A stretch of 16,426 nucleotides of DNA from Bog-756 sp050014755 (GTDB lineage: Bacteria > Actinomycetota > Acidimicrobiia > Acidimicrobiales > RAAP-2), in the NCBI GenBank assembly GCA_050014755.1, contig JBEKCS010000077.1:1-16426 (forward strand), in the 5' to 3' direction. Of the stretch, positions 6,685 to 15,003 are shown in pieces. The position numbers and the translations under genes are program-made. Under the pieces are notes generated by a model, which worked only from the letters and a program-made list of their open reading frames with translations, was not told the DNA's origin and did no database searches. Positions within the stretch are counted from its first letter, which is position 1. Each line of letters begins with the position of its first letter.

Positions 6685-7814
6685 CCGCAGAAATGAGCAG
6701 CACCGAGGACATCATCGGCCGCAAGGAGGTCGACGATCTCGAGGCGATCCTGTCCGTCGTCGGGACCGAGGAGTCCGACGGTCGGCACGTGGTGCATTCG
6801 AATTACGACTCCATCTTCACCTGGGACTACGAGAAGGGCACCCGGCCCAAGCTCAACAAGCTGTACGAGAAGGCCAAGAACGCCCAGTGGAACGGCGAGA
6901 CCGACCTCCCCTGGGACACCGACGTCGATCAGGAGAAGCTGGTCATCGAGGCGGCGGCTGCCCAGGGCGGGTTCGCCGCCGGCTTCGACATCGCCGGCAC
7001 ACCCCTCGAGAAGTGGGGCGACAAGGAACACATCGCCTTCGGCATCGAGAGCCAGAACTGGACCCTCTCGCAGTTCCTCCACGGCGAGCAGGGTGCACTG
7101 ATCTGTACGGCCAAGATCGTGGAGTCGGTGCCGTGGATCGACGCCAAGTACTACGCCTCCACCCAGGTGATGGACGAAGCCCGCCACGTCGAGGTGTTCG
7201 CCAAGTACCTCGACGAGAAGCTGTCGGGCCACTACCCGGTCAACGCCCACCTCCGGATGCTGCTCGACGACATCATCGCCGACTCTCGGTGGGACATGAC
7301 CTACCTGGGCATGCAGATCATGATCGAGGGACTGGCACTGGCCGCGTTCGGCTTCATGCACTCGATGACGCCCGACCCGCTGCTCAAGCAGCTCCTTCGC
7401 TATGTCATGGCCGACGAGGCCCGCCACGTCGCCTTCGGCGTCCTGAGTCTCCAGGAGTACTACCAGGAGCTCAGCACCGCCGAGCTCCGCGAGCGCCAGG
7501 AGTTCGCCTTCGAGGCCGCCGTGCGCATGCGCGACCGGTTCCTCCAGCAGGAGGTGTGGGACCGGATGGGCGTGGACCCGAAGGAGATCCTTCCCGTCAT
7601 CCTGTCGGCGCCCGACCGGAACGAATTCCAGGCTCTGCTCTTCTCCAAGATCGTCCCGAACTGCCGGAAGCTGGGACTTCTCGACGCCGCCGACGGCTGG
7701 CTCCGGACCAAGTTCACCGAGCTCGGCGTCATCGAGTTCGAGTCCGCCGAGGACACCTCGGAGGAGTACGACGCCATGGCCGCGGTCCCGCCGACCCAGC
7801 GCGAACTGGTCTGA
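6681..7814 (+). CDS. Ferritin-like (R2-like) diiron carboxylate protein, probable oxygenase/oxidase
   Basis: 377-residue cytoplasmic four-helix-bundle protein with a complete class I diiron ligand set: E136 (HGEQGAL), E166xxH169 (DEARHVEVF), E216 (IEGLALAAF) and E246xxH249 (DEARHVAFG). The 30-residue spacing within each half is that of ferritin-like oxidases such as ribonucleotide reductase R2, acyl-ACP desaturase and AurF-type N-oxygenases. The substrate cannot be told from sequence. Lack of the usual R2 tyrosyl-radical context and the short length argue against R2 itself; AurF-like or desaturase-like oxidation is possible. The start ATG 6681 has a good Shine-Dalgarno and overlaps the microORF stop. 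The gene ends 13 nt before a perfect palindrome, so the module closes here. It lies under two TetR genes, which suggests an inducible activity. Confidence 0.85.
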   Translation: MTAEMSSTEDIIGRKEVDDLEAILSVVGTEESDGRHVVHSNYDSIFTWDYEKGTRPKLNKLYEKAKNAQWNGETDLPWDTDVDQEKLVIEAAAAQGGFAAGFDIAGTPLEKWGDKEHIAFGIESQNWTLSQFLHGEQGALICTAKIVESVPWIDAKYYASTQVMDEARHVEVFAKYLDEKLSGHYPVNAHLRMLLDDIIADSRWDMTYLGMQIMIEGLALAAFGFMHSMTPDPLLKQLLRYVMADEARHVAFGVLSLQEYYQELSTAELRERQEFAFEAAVRMRDRFLQQEVWDRMGVDPKEILPVILSAPDRNEFQALLFSKIVPNCRKLGLLDAADGWLRTKFTELGVIEFESAEDTSEEYDAMAAVPPTQRELV

Positions 7815-7827
7815 TCCGGCTCCGTCG

Positions 7828-7855
7828 GCCGGAGGAGCGGTACCGCTCCTCCGGC
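7828..7855 (+). terminator. 28-bp perfect palindrome ending the diiron module
   Basis: GCCGGAGGAGCGGT followed directly by its exact reverse complement. As RNA it folds into a roughly 12-bp hairpin with a 4-nt loop, 13 nt after the stop codon. There is no T-tract. A terminator is most likely; as a palindrome it could also bind a dimeric protein upstream of dapA. Confidence 0.7.
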
Positions 7856-7876
7856 AGCGGGCGCCGGTGCTGCTGG

Positions 7877-7882
7877 TAGCCT
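7877..7882 (+). promoter_or_regulatory. Putative -10 element upstream of the dapA leader ORF
   Basis: TAGCCT (TANNNT) ends 8 nt before GTG 7891, the start of a 13-codon ORF that overlaps the dapA start. It would place the transcription start at or next to that GTG. No clear -35. Confidence 0.45.
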
Positions 7883-7890
7883 GCGATTCT

Positions 7891-7932
7891 GTGAGCTTCC
7901 AACGACCAGCCGTCTCCAGGACCGAGCGGTGA
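7891..7932 (+). CDS. 13-codon leaderless upstream ORF coupled to dapA
   Basis: GTG 7891 opens a 13-codon frame (MSFQRPAVSRTER) whose TGA overlaps the dapA start codon as GTGA. It is out of frame with dapA, so it is not an extension of it. There is no Lys codon, which argues against a lysine attenuation peptide. It is most likely a ribosome-loading ORF that delivers ribosomes to dapA, which has only a weak Shine-Dalgarno-like ACCGAG. It could be a chance frame. Confidence 0.4.
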   Translation: MSFQRPAVSRTER

Positions 7933-8846
7933 CCGCCGCGCCCCGATTCGGATCCGTGGTGACGGCGATGGTCACCCCGTTCACGGCCGAAGGTGATCTG
8001 GATCTCGATGCGGCCTCGACACTGGCCCGCCACCTGGCCGACAACGGAAGTGACGGCCTCGTGGTCGCCGGTACCACCGGCGAGGGCCCGGTGCTCACCG
8101 ACGCCGAACGGATCTCGTTGTTCCGAGCGGTGGTGGAGGCCGTCACCATCCCGGTCATCGCCACTTCGGGCACCAACGACACCGCCCACTCGGTCCTCAT
8201 GACCAGAGAGGCCAAGGCAGCGGGAGCCGCCGGCGTCCTCGTCGTCACCCCGTATTACAACCGTCCGTCGTCCGCCGGGCTTTCCGCGCACTTCCGTACC
8301 GTGGCCGAGGCGAGTGACCTCCCTGTCGTGTTGTACGACATCCCGGTGCGCTCGGGACGTCGGATCGGACCGGACCTCACGGTGCAACTCGCCAGGGAGG
8401 TTTCCAACATCGTCGCCGTCAAGGATGCGACCGGGGACGTCGCCTCGGCCGCCACGGTGGTGGCGGAAGCCCCGGCGGGCTTCGAGCTCTACTCGGGAGA
8501 CGACTCGCTCACCCTCCCTTTCGCCTCCGTCGGGGGTGTCGGCGTGATCAGCGTCGCCGCGCACTGGGCCGGGCCGGTATTCGGCCAGATGTTGTCGGCC
8601 TTCCGTCAGGGCGACGTGGCCCGGGCGGCGGAGCTGAATCGCAACCTGCTCGAGTCCTACCGCTTCGAGTCGTCCGAGGAGTACCCGAACCCGGTACCCG
8701 CCAAGGCGGCATGCCGCGCCGTCGGGTTGGCGGTCGGCCAGTGCAGGCTTCCCAACGCCCCCGCACCCCGGTCGCTCGACGACCAGGCCCGTGCGGTCAT
8801 CGAAGGTATCGCGCCTCTGATGCAGACCCGGCAGTCTGTTGCCTGA
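7929..8846 (+). CDS. dapA: 4-hydroxy-tetrahydrodipicolinate synthase
   Basis: First committed step of diaminopimelate/lysine synthesis: condensation of pyruvate with aspartate semialdehyde through a Schiff base. 305 residues, a TIM-barrel aldolase of normal length. Key residues are visible: T49-T50 in GTTGE, Y136 in YDIPVRSG and the Schiff-base lysine K165 in AVKDATGD. GVGVISVAAHWAGP is the usual late-barrel glycine-rich segment. GTG 7929 is chosen because the conserved start RFGSVVTAMVTPF follows it directly and because it overlaps the stop of the short upstream ORF. The gene ends inside the 5' end of the RNase J gene, the same dapA-rnj pairing seen in Mycobacterium and Streptomyces. Confidence 0.97.
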   Translation: MTAAPRFGSVVTAMVTPFTAEGDLDLDAASTLARHLADNGSDGLVVAGTTGEGPVLTDAERISLFRAVVEAVTIPVIATSGTNDTAHSVLMTREAKAAGAAGVLVVTPYYNRPSSAGLSAHFRTVAEASDLPVVLYDIPVRSGRRIGPDLTVQLAREVSNIVAVKDATGDVASAATVVAEAPAGFELYSGDDSLTLPFASVGGVGVISVAAHWAGPVFGQMLSAFRQGDVARAAELNRNLLESYRFESSEEYPNPVPAKAACRAVGLAVGQCRLPNAPAPRSLDDQARAVIEGIAPLMQTRQSVA

Positions 8847-10866
8847 GCGCGAGGGGCCCCGGAAGGGGACGGCAGACAGCGGGTCGGGTTCGTCGTCGGG
8901 CCGACGACGCAAGGCGAAACCATCGGGAACACCCCAGGACGTCACGGCACCCAAGGGAAATCAGGCCGCCTCGGACGAGCCGAGCTCTGGATCCTCCAAG
9001 TCGACACGCTCCGCCAAATCGGGCGGGTCGGGCGGATCGGCCAAACCGGGCGGGTCGGCCAAATCCGGTGTGTCCGGTGGGACCGGTGGGTCCGGTGCCT
9101 CCGGTGGCTCCGGTGGGTCGGCCAAGTCGGATGGATCGGGCGGGTCGTCCCGGCCGACCAAGGCGCAGGGAACCAAGTCGGCCAGGAGGTCGGGCTCGGG
9201 ATCCGGCACGTCCGTTCGGATCGTGTTCCTCGGTGGCCTTGGCGAGATCGGCCGCAACTGCGCGTGCATCGAGGTCGACGGACGCATCCTGGTCCTCGAT
9301 GTGGGGATCATGTTTCCGGATCCGGACATGCCCGGTGTCGACCTGGTGCTCCCGGACTTCACGTACCTGAGGGAGAACGCCGATCGGGTGGACGGCGTCA
9401 TCCTCACCCACGGCCACGAGGACCACACCGGTGGACTGGCCTATCTGCTCCGCGACTTCCCGGTCGACGTCTACGGGTCCGAGCTGACCCTGTCCCTGGC
9501 CCGGAGCCGGGTCGACGAAGCCGGAATGGCCAGTAGAGCCAAGTTCATCCCGGTACGCGACGGCGAACGCAGACGGATCGGGCCGTGTGACGTGGAGTTC
9601 ATCCCCGTCACCCACTCGGTCCCGCACGCCTTCGCCACCGCGTTCCACACGCCTCAGGGCATCATCCTCCATTCGGGTGATTTCAAGATCGACCTCCACC
9701 CGGTCGACGGACGGCGCACCGACCTCGCTCGGATGGGCGCGCTCGCCTCCGACCCGGGTATCCGACTGTTGCTGGCCGACTCGACCAACGCCGAGGAGCC
9801 GGGCTTCACCGCTTCCGAGTCGACCGTCGGGGCGACCCTGGACAAGGTCTTCCTGGCCCGCCCCGACCGCCGGTTCATCGTGACCTGCTTCGCCAGCCAC
9901 ATTCACCGGGTCCAGCAGGTGGCCGACGCCGCCATCGCCGGCGGCCGCGTGGTCGCCACACTCGGACGCTCGATGCAGAAGAACGTGGCCCTGGCCCGCA
10001 AACTCGACCTCCTCCACATCCCGGACAGTGCGCTGGTGGACATCGAGGACATCGACAACTACCCACCCGGTCGCGTCTGCGTCATCTCGACCGGTTCCCA
10101 GGGTGAACCGATGTCGGCGCTGTCACGCCTGGCCACCGGCGAGAATCGATTCTTCAAACTGCACGAGGACGACGTCGTCGTCATCAGCGCCCACCCGATC
10201 CCCGGCAACGAGTGGTCGGTGGGACGGGTCATCGACAGCCTCCACCGGCTCGGGGTCGAGGTCATCCACTCCGGCGTCGAGAACGTCCACGTGAGTGGCC
10301 ACGCCCGCCAGGGTGAATTGGCCATGCTGATGACGGTGACCCAGCCGGAGTTCTTCATCCCGGTCCACGGGGAGTTCCGCCACATGGCCAATCACGTCCG
10401 CCTTGCCGCCAGCATGGACATCGCCGGTGACCGGGTCCTGTTGTGCGAGGACGGGGACGCCGTCCGCCTCGATGAGACGGGAATGCACCGCGACGGGAAT
10501 GTGCCCGGTGGGTACCTATTCGTCGACGGGAGCTCCGTGGGTGACATCGGCCACGGCGTGCTGCGCGACCGGATGGTTCTGGCCGAGGAGGGCGTTGTCA
10601 TGGCGGTGGCCACCGTGGATCTCAAGCAGGGCGAGGTGGTCGGTGCACCCCAGATCGTCACCCGGGGGTGGGCCTACGACCAGGACACCGATGCGCTGCT
10701 CGACGAGGCGAGGAAGCAGGTGACACGGGCCCTCGAGCAGGCACTCTCCTCGGGGAGCTCCGATCACGAAACGCTCAACCGGGTGGCCCGCAAAGCACTG
10801 GGCAAACTGGTGGGCGAACGCACACGTCAACGCCCGATGATCGTCCCGGTCATCGTCACCGTCTGA
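8839..10866 (+). CDS. rnj: Ribonuclease J (metallo-beta-lactamase/beta-CASP)
   Basis: 5'-3' exo- and endoribonuclease for RNA maturation and decay. The catalytic part begins near residue 125 (SVRIVFLGGLGEIGRN). The zinc motif HGHEDH is H191, H193, D195, H196, with H259 (THSVPH), D281 (HSGDF) and H510 (PVHGEFRH). The beta-CASP region includes STGSQGEPMSALSRL and HVSGHA. Residues 1-124 are a low-complexity Ser/Gly/Lys/Ala extension built of imperfect GGS-AK repeats, which accounts for 675 residues against about 560 in Mycobacterium or Streptomyces. The frame opens at TTG 8839, which overlaps the dapA end by 8 nt, and no ATG lies between. GTG 9070 (codon 78) is the alternative and would shorten the tail. 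The coding frame remains open, in character, through the tail. Confidence 0.95.
   Translation: MPEREGPRKGTADSGSGSSSGRRRKAKPSGTPQDVTAPKGNQAASDEPSSGSSKSTRSAKSGGSGGSAKPGGSAKSGVSGGTGGSGASGGSGGSAKSDGSGGSSRPTKAQGTKSARRSGSGSGTSVRIVFLGGLGEIGRNCACIEVDGRILVLDVGIMFPDPDMPGVDLVLPDFTYLRENADRVDGVILTHGHEDHTGGLAYLLRDFPVDVYGSELTLSLARSRVDEAGMASRAKFIPVRDGERRRIGPCDVEFIPVTHSVPHAFATAFHTPQGIILHSGDFKIDLHPVDGRRTDLARMGALASDPGIRLLLADSTNAEEPGFTASESTVGATLDKVFLARPDRRFIVTCFASHIHRVQQVADAAIAGGRVVATLGRSMQKNVALARKLDLLHIPDSALVDIEDIDNYPPGRVCVISTGSQGEPMSALSRLATGENRFFKLHEDDVVVISAHPIPGNEWSVGRVIDSLHRLGVEVIHSGVENVHVSGHARQGELAMLMTVTQPEFFIPVHGEFRHMANHVRLAASMDIAGDRVLLCEDGDAVRLDETGMHRDGNVPGGYLFVDGSSVGDIGHGVLRDRMVLAEEGVVMAVATVDLKQGEVVGAPQIVTRGWAYDQDTDALLDEARKQVTRALEQALSSGSSDHETLNRVARKALGKLVGERTRQRPMIVPVIVTV
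9010..9150 (+). repeat. Degenerate GGSGGSAK-coding repeats in the rnj 5' end
   Basis: Imperfect short DNA repeats (variants of TCGGGCGGGTCGGCCAAA and TCCGGTGGG) encode the Gly/Ser/Lys tail of RNase J. All are in multiples of three, so length changes keep the frame. The tract is probably prone to expansion or contraction. Confidence 0.7.
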
Positions 10867-10899
10867 TCGGTGTCCCACTGACTGATTGGTGTCCCACTG
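10863..10899 (+). repeat. Tandem 18-nt direct repeat (19-nt period) between rnj and ftsK
   Basis: CTGATCGGTGTCCCACTG (10863-10880) and CTGATTGGTGTCCCACTG (10882-10899) differ at one base. The first copy includes the rnj stop codon. A third partial copy, GTTACCCACTG (10924-10934), abuts the ftsK start, so CCCACTG occurs three times in 61 nt. A protein-binding site or a small duplication are both possible. Confidence 0.8.
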
Positions 10900-10917
10900 G
10901 CGGGCACTCCCCAGAAC

Positions 10918-10923
10918 TAGCCT
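10918..10923 (+). promoter_or_regulatory. Putative -10 element for ftsK
   Basis: TAGCCT, identical to the element before the dapA leader, ends 10 nt before GTG 10934. No Shine-Dalgarno lies between, so ftsK would have a leader of only a few bases. No clear -35. Confidence 0.45.
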
Positions 10924-10933
10924 GTTACCCACT

Positions 10934-13420
10934 GTGACGACCGCCACCAAGCGTCCGGCGGGTCGATCCGGGGCAGCGCGGCCCAAAGGCAAAGCGACAC
11001 CTCGGTCCCGATCGGGCCGCAACGCATCCTCCAAGAAGAGCCCGGCCCCGAGGGGTGGAGGGCGCGGACGGCGTCCGGGCGCCCATGCCGAGGAGACGAC
11101 CGGCCTGTTGGCGTCGATGGGCGCGGTAGCCGCCGCCCACGCCACCGACCTGTGGGGCGTGGGTCTGGTGACCCTCGGTGTCCTGTGCGGCGTCGCGTTC
11201 TACGGACACTCGCTGGTGCCGGCAGCGCACGGGGCCAGGGTGGCCGTCGGTGACCTGCTCGGGTGGGGCCGGTACCTGGTCCCACCGATCCTGATTGCGG
11301 TGGGCGTCCGGATGCTCATGGGGCGACGGGACGACCCGGAGGACGGGAGCGCCCCCCGTCGCGAGCCCGCCCGGGCCGTCATCGGAGGGACGCTCGTCCT
11401 CCTGGCCGTGTCGGGTCTGGCGGCACTGGCCGGCGGTTCACCGGCCATCGGTGCAACCACCGCCGCACTGTCCGATGCCGGAGGCTGGGTGGGCGCCGCC
11501 ATCGCCAATCCGCTGGGATCCGTCCTCGGCGGTTTCGGCGCCGCAGTGGTCCTTTCCGTCTGTATCGCAGTCGCCCTGCTGGTATTCACCGGCGTCACGG
11601 TCCGTTCGGTGGCCGCCGGGATCGTCGGAGCCGTGCACTGGGCGATCGCCGCTGCCCGCGGCGACAACGCCGCCGACACCGTCGCCGATCACGACGAGCC
11701 CACCGATCCGTTCGGACGCGCGCTGGCCGAGGGTCTCCAGCCATCCGTCGCGGCCGTCGCGACCGAGACGGGGGCCGAGGTTGCCGTCGACCCGACTCTG
11801 GTGGACGGATTGTCGGCTGACGACACCGAGGCCGAGCTCGAACCGGTCGTGCTGCCCGAGGCGGCGACAAGACCGGGCAAGGGCGAACAGCTCGAGATGC
11901 GCCTGGGACCCCCGATGGGGGACTGGCGGCTGCCGCCAGCCAACCTGCTCAAGCGGGCAAAGGCCCAGGTCATCGATGAGACGGAGGTCGATGCCGCCGG
12001 CGTCGCTCTGGTGAGCGCGCTCTCCGCCCATGGTGTGGAGACCAGGCTGGTCGGCCGCACGGTGGGTCCGTCGGTCACCAGGTACGAACTCGAGCTCGGT
12101 GCCGGGGTGAAGGTGGCCCGGGTGACATCGCTCTCCAAGGACATCGCCTACGCAATGGCCTCTCCCGACGTACGGATCCTGGCCCCCATCCCGGGGAAGT
12201 CGGCCATCGGCGTGGAGGTCCCCAATCGGCGCCGCCAGCTTGTCGCACTCGGCGACATCCTCGCCTCGCCCGAGGCGGCACGGGCCACCCATCCCCTCGA
12301 AGTGGCGCTGGGACGGGACATCGCGGGCCGTGCAGTCGTGGCCAACCTGGCCGAGATGCCCCACGTGCTGGTGTCAGGATCGACTGGTTCGGGCAAGTCG
12401 TCCTGTATCAACTCCGTCCTCACTTCGATCCTCACCCGTGCCACGCCCGACCAGGTCCGGTTCATCCTGATCGACCCGAAGCGGGTGGAGCTCGGCCAGT
12501 ACAACGACTTGCCCCACCTGCTCACCCAGGTGGTGGTCGACCCGAAGAAAGCCGCCAATGCGCTCAGTTGGGCGGTGACCGAGATGGAGCGTCGCTATGA
12601 CCTCCTCGCCGAAGTCGGCCAGCGCGACATCACTGGCTACAACATGGCCTTCGACTCCGGCGACCTCTCCGAGCACGAGGAGGCCTTCCGGCTCCGGATG
12701 CAGGGGACCGACGACGAGGTCGACGAGGACGACGATGCCCAGATCCGGTTCCCACGCCTGCCGTTCATCCTGATCGTGGTTGACGAGCTCAACGACCTGA
12801 TGATGGTGGCCGCCCGAGACGTCGAGGAGTCGGTGTGCCGGATCGCCCAGATGGCCCGTGCCGTCGGCATCCACCTGGTGTTGGCCACCCAACGGCCGTC
12901 GGTCGACGTGATCACCGGCGTCATCAAGGCGAACATCCCCTCGAGGATGGCGTTCTCGGTGTCGTCGCTGGCCGACAGCCGGGTCATCCTCGATCAACCG
13001 GGCGCCGAGCGGCTGATCGGCAAGGGAGACATGCTCCTACTCACGGCTTCGTCCTCCAATCCCCAGCGGATCCAGGGCCCCTGGGTCAGCGAGGAGGAGG
13101 TCCGGGCGGTGACGGCCCACTGGAAGCGCCAGCGTCCGATGGAGATCGTTGCCGGAATCGAAGAGGTTGTAGGTGTCGAGGGCTCCCGAGGGGGTGGGGG
13201 TGACGAGGGCGACGACGACGATCTGTTGGATCAGGCGATGGAACTGGTGGTGCGGTCCCAGCTGGGTTCGACCTCCATGCTCCAGCGCAAGCTTCGGGTT
13301 GGGTTTTCCCGGGCCGGTCGACTGATGGACCTCATGGAACGACGTGGGATCGTCGGGCCGTCCGAGGGCTCCAAGGCCAGGACCGTCCTCATGACGCCAG
13401 AGGAACTGGACGCCCGCTGA
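10934..13420 (+). CDS. ftsK: DNA translocase FtsK
   Basis: Septum-located, ATP-driven DNA pump that clears chromosome ends during division. 828 residues: a basic N-terminal tail (1-70), four membrane segments (about 73-95, 113-132, 148-168 and 194-222), an acidic linker, and the alpha/beta motor. The motor has Walker A GSTGSGKS (482-489), Walker B LIVVDE (D617-E618) and the signature ATQRPSVDVITGVIKANIPS. A C-terminal winged-helix gamma domain (about 761-828, QLGSTSMLQRKLRVGFSRAGRLM) reads oriented DNA motifs. GTG 10934 is preferred over GTG/ATT starts further upstream, which lie in the direct-repeat region; the Thr/Lys/Arg-rich start is typical. The gene sits after dapA-rnj as in other Actinobacteria. 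The carboxypeptidase gene follows after 27 nt. Confidence 0.97.
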   Translation: MTTATKRPAGRSGAARPKGKATPRSRSGRNASSKKSPAPRGGGRGRRPGAHAEETTGLLASMGAVAAAHATDLWGVGLVTLGVLCGVAFYGHSLVPAAHGARVAVGDLLGWGRYLVPPILIAVGVRMLMGRRDDPEDGSAPRREPARAVIGGTLVLLAVSGLAALAGGSPAIGATTAALSDAGGWVGAAIANPLGSVLGGFGAAVVLSVCIAVALLVFTGVTVRSVAAGIVGAVHWAIAAARGDNAADTVADHDEPTDPFGRALAEGLQPSVAAVATETGAEVAVDPTLVDGLSADDTEAELEPVVLPEAATRPGKGEQLEMRLGPPMGDWRLPPANLLKRAKAQVIDETEVDAAGVALVSALSAHGVETRLVGRTVGPSVTRYELELGAGVKVARVTSLSKDIAYAMASPDVRILAPIPGKSAIGVEVPNRRRQLVALGDILASPEAARATHPLEVALGRDIAGRAVVANLAEMPHVLVSGSTGSGKSSCINSVLTSILTRATPDQVRFILIDPKRVELGQYNDLPHLLTQVVVDPKKAANALSWAVTEMERRYDLLAEVGQRDITGYNMAFDSGDLSEHEEAFRLRMQGTDDEVDEDDDAQIRFPRLPFILIVVDELNDLMMVAARDVEESVCRIAQMARAVGIHLVLATQRPSVDVITGVIKANIPSRMAFSVSSLADSRVILDQPGAERLIGKGDMLLLTASSSNPQRIQGPWVSEEEVRAVTAHWKRQRPMEIVAGIEEVVGVEGSRGGGGDEGDDDDLLDQAMELVVRSQLGSTSMLQRKLRVGFSRAGRLMDLMERRGIVGPSEGSKARTVLMTPEELDAR

Positions 13421-13447
13421 GCCCTGGGCCCGGCGTCCTGTGCAGCA

Positions 13448-14941
<1,494 letters not shown>

Positions 14942-14991
14942 CGGTCGGTCCGTCGTTGCCGGTGATCCCGCCCGCAGATGCACGCCGGGAG

Positions 14992-14997
14992 TACCGT
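14992..14997 (+). promoter_or_regulatory. Putative -10 element for leaderless thrB
   Basis: TACCGT ends 6 nt before GTG 15004. There is no Shine-Dalgarno, and the 62-nt gap after the carboxypeptidase gene leaves room for a promoter. No -35 at normal spacing (a TTGCCG at 14956 is too far). Confidence 0.5.
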
Positions 14998-15003
14998 GGA
15001 GCT

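Noticed and set aside
7815..7928. Lysine riboswitch upstream of dapA
   Set aside because: Only 114 nt are available and they hold one palindrome and a short ORF; there is nothing like the multi-helix lysine aptamer.
6663..8954. A 763-codon minus-strand frame across the diiron gene and dapA
   Set aside because: It crosses a palindromic terminator, two genes with full catalytic motifs and a promoter region; its sequence shows no domain.
10863..10934. Insertion sequence end or CRISPR-like repeat
   Set aside because: There is no transposase, no flanking target duplication and no regular spacer; only two full copies plus a fragment.
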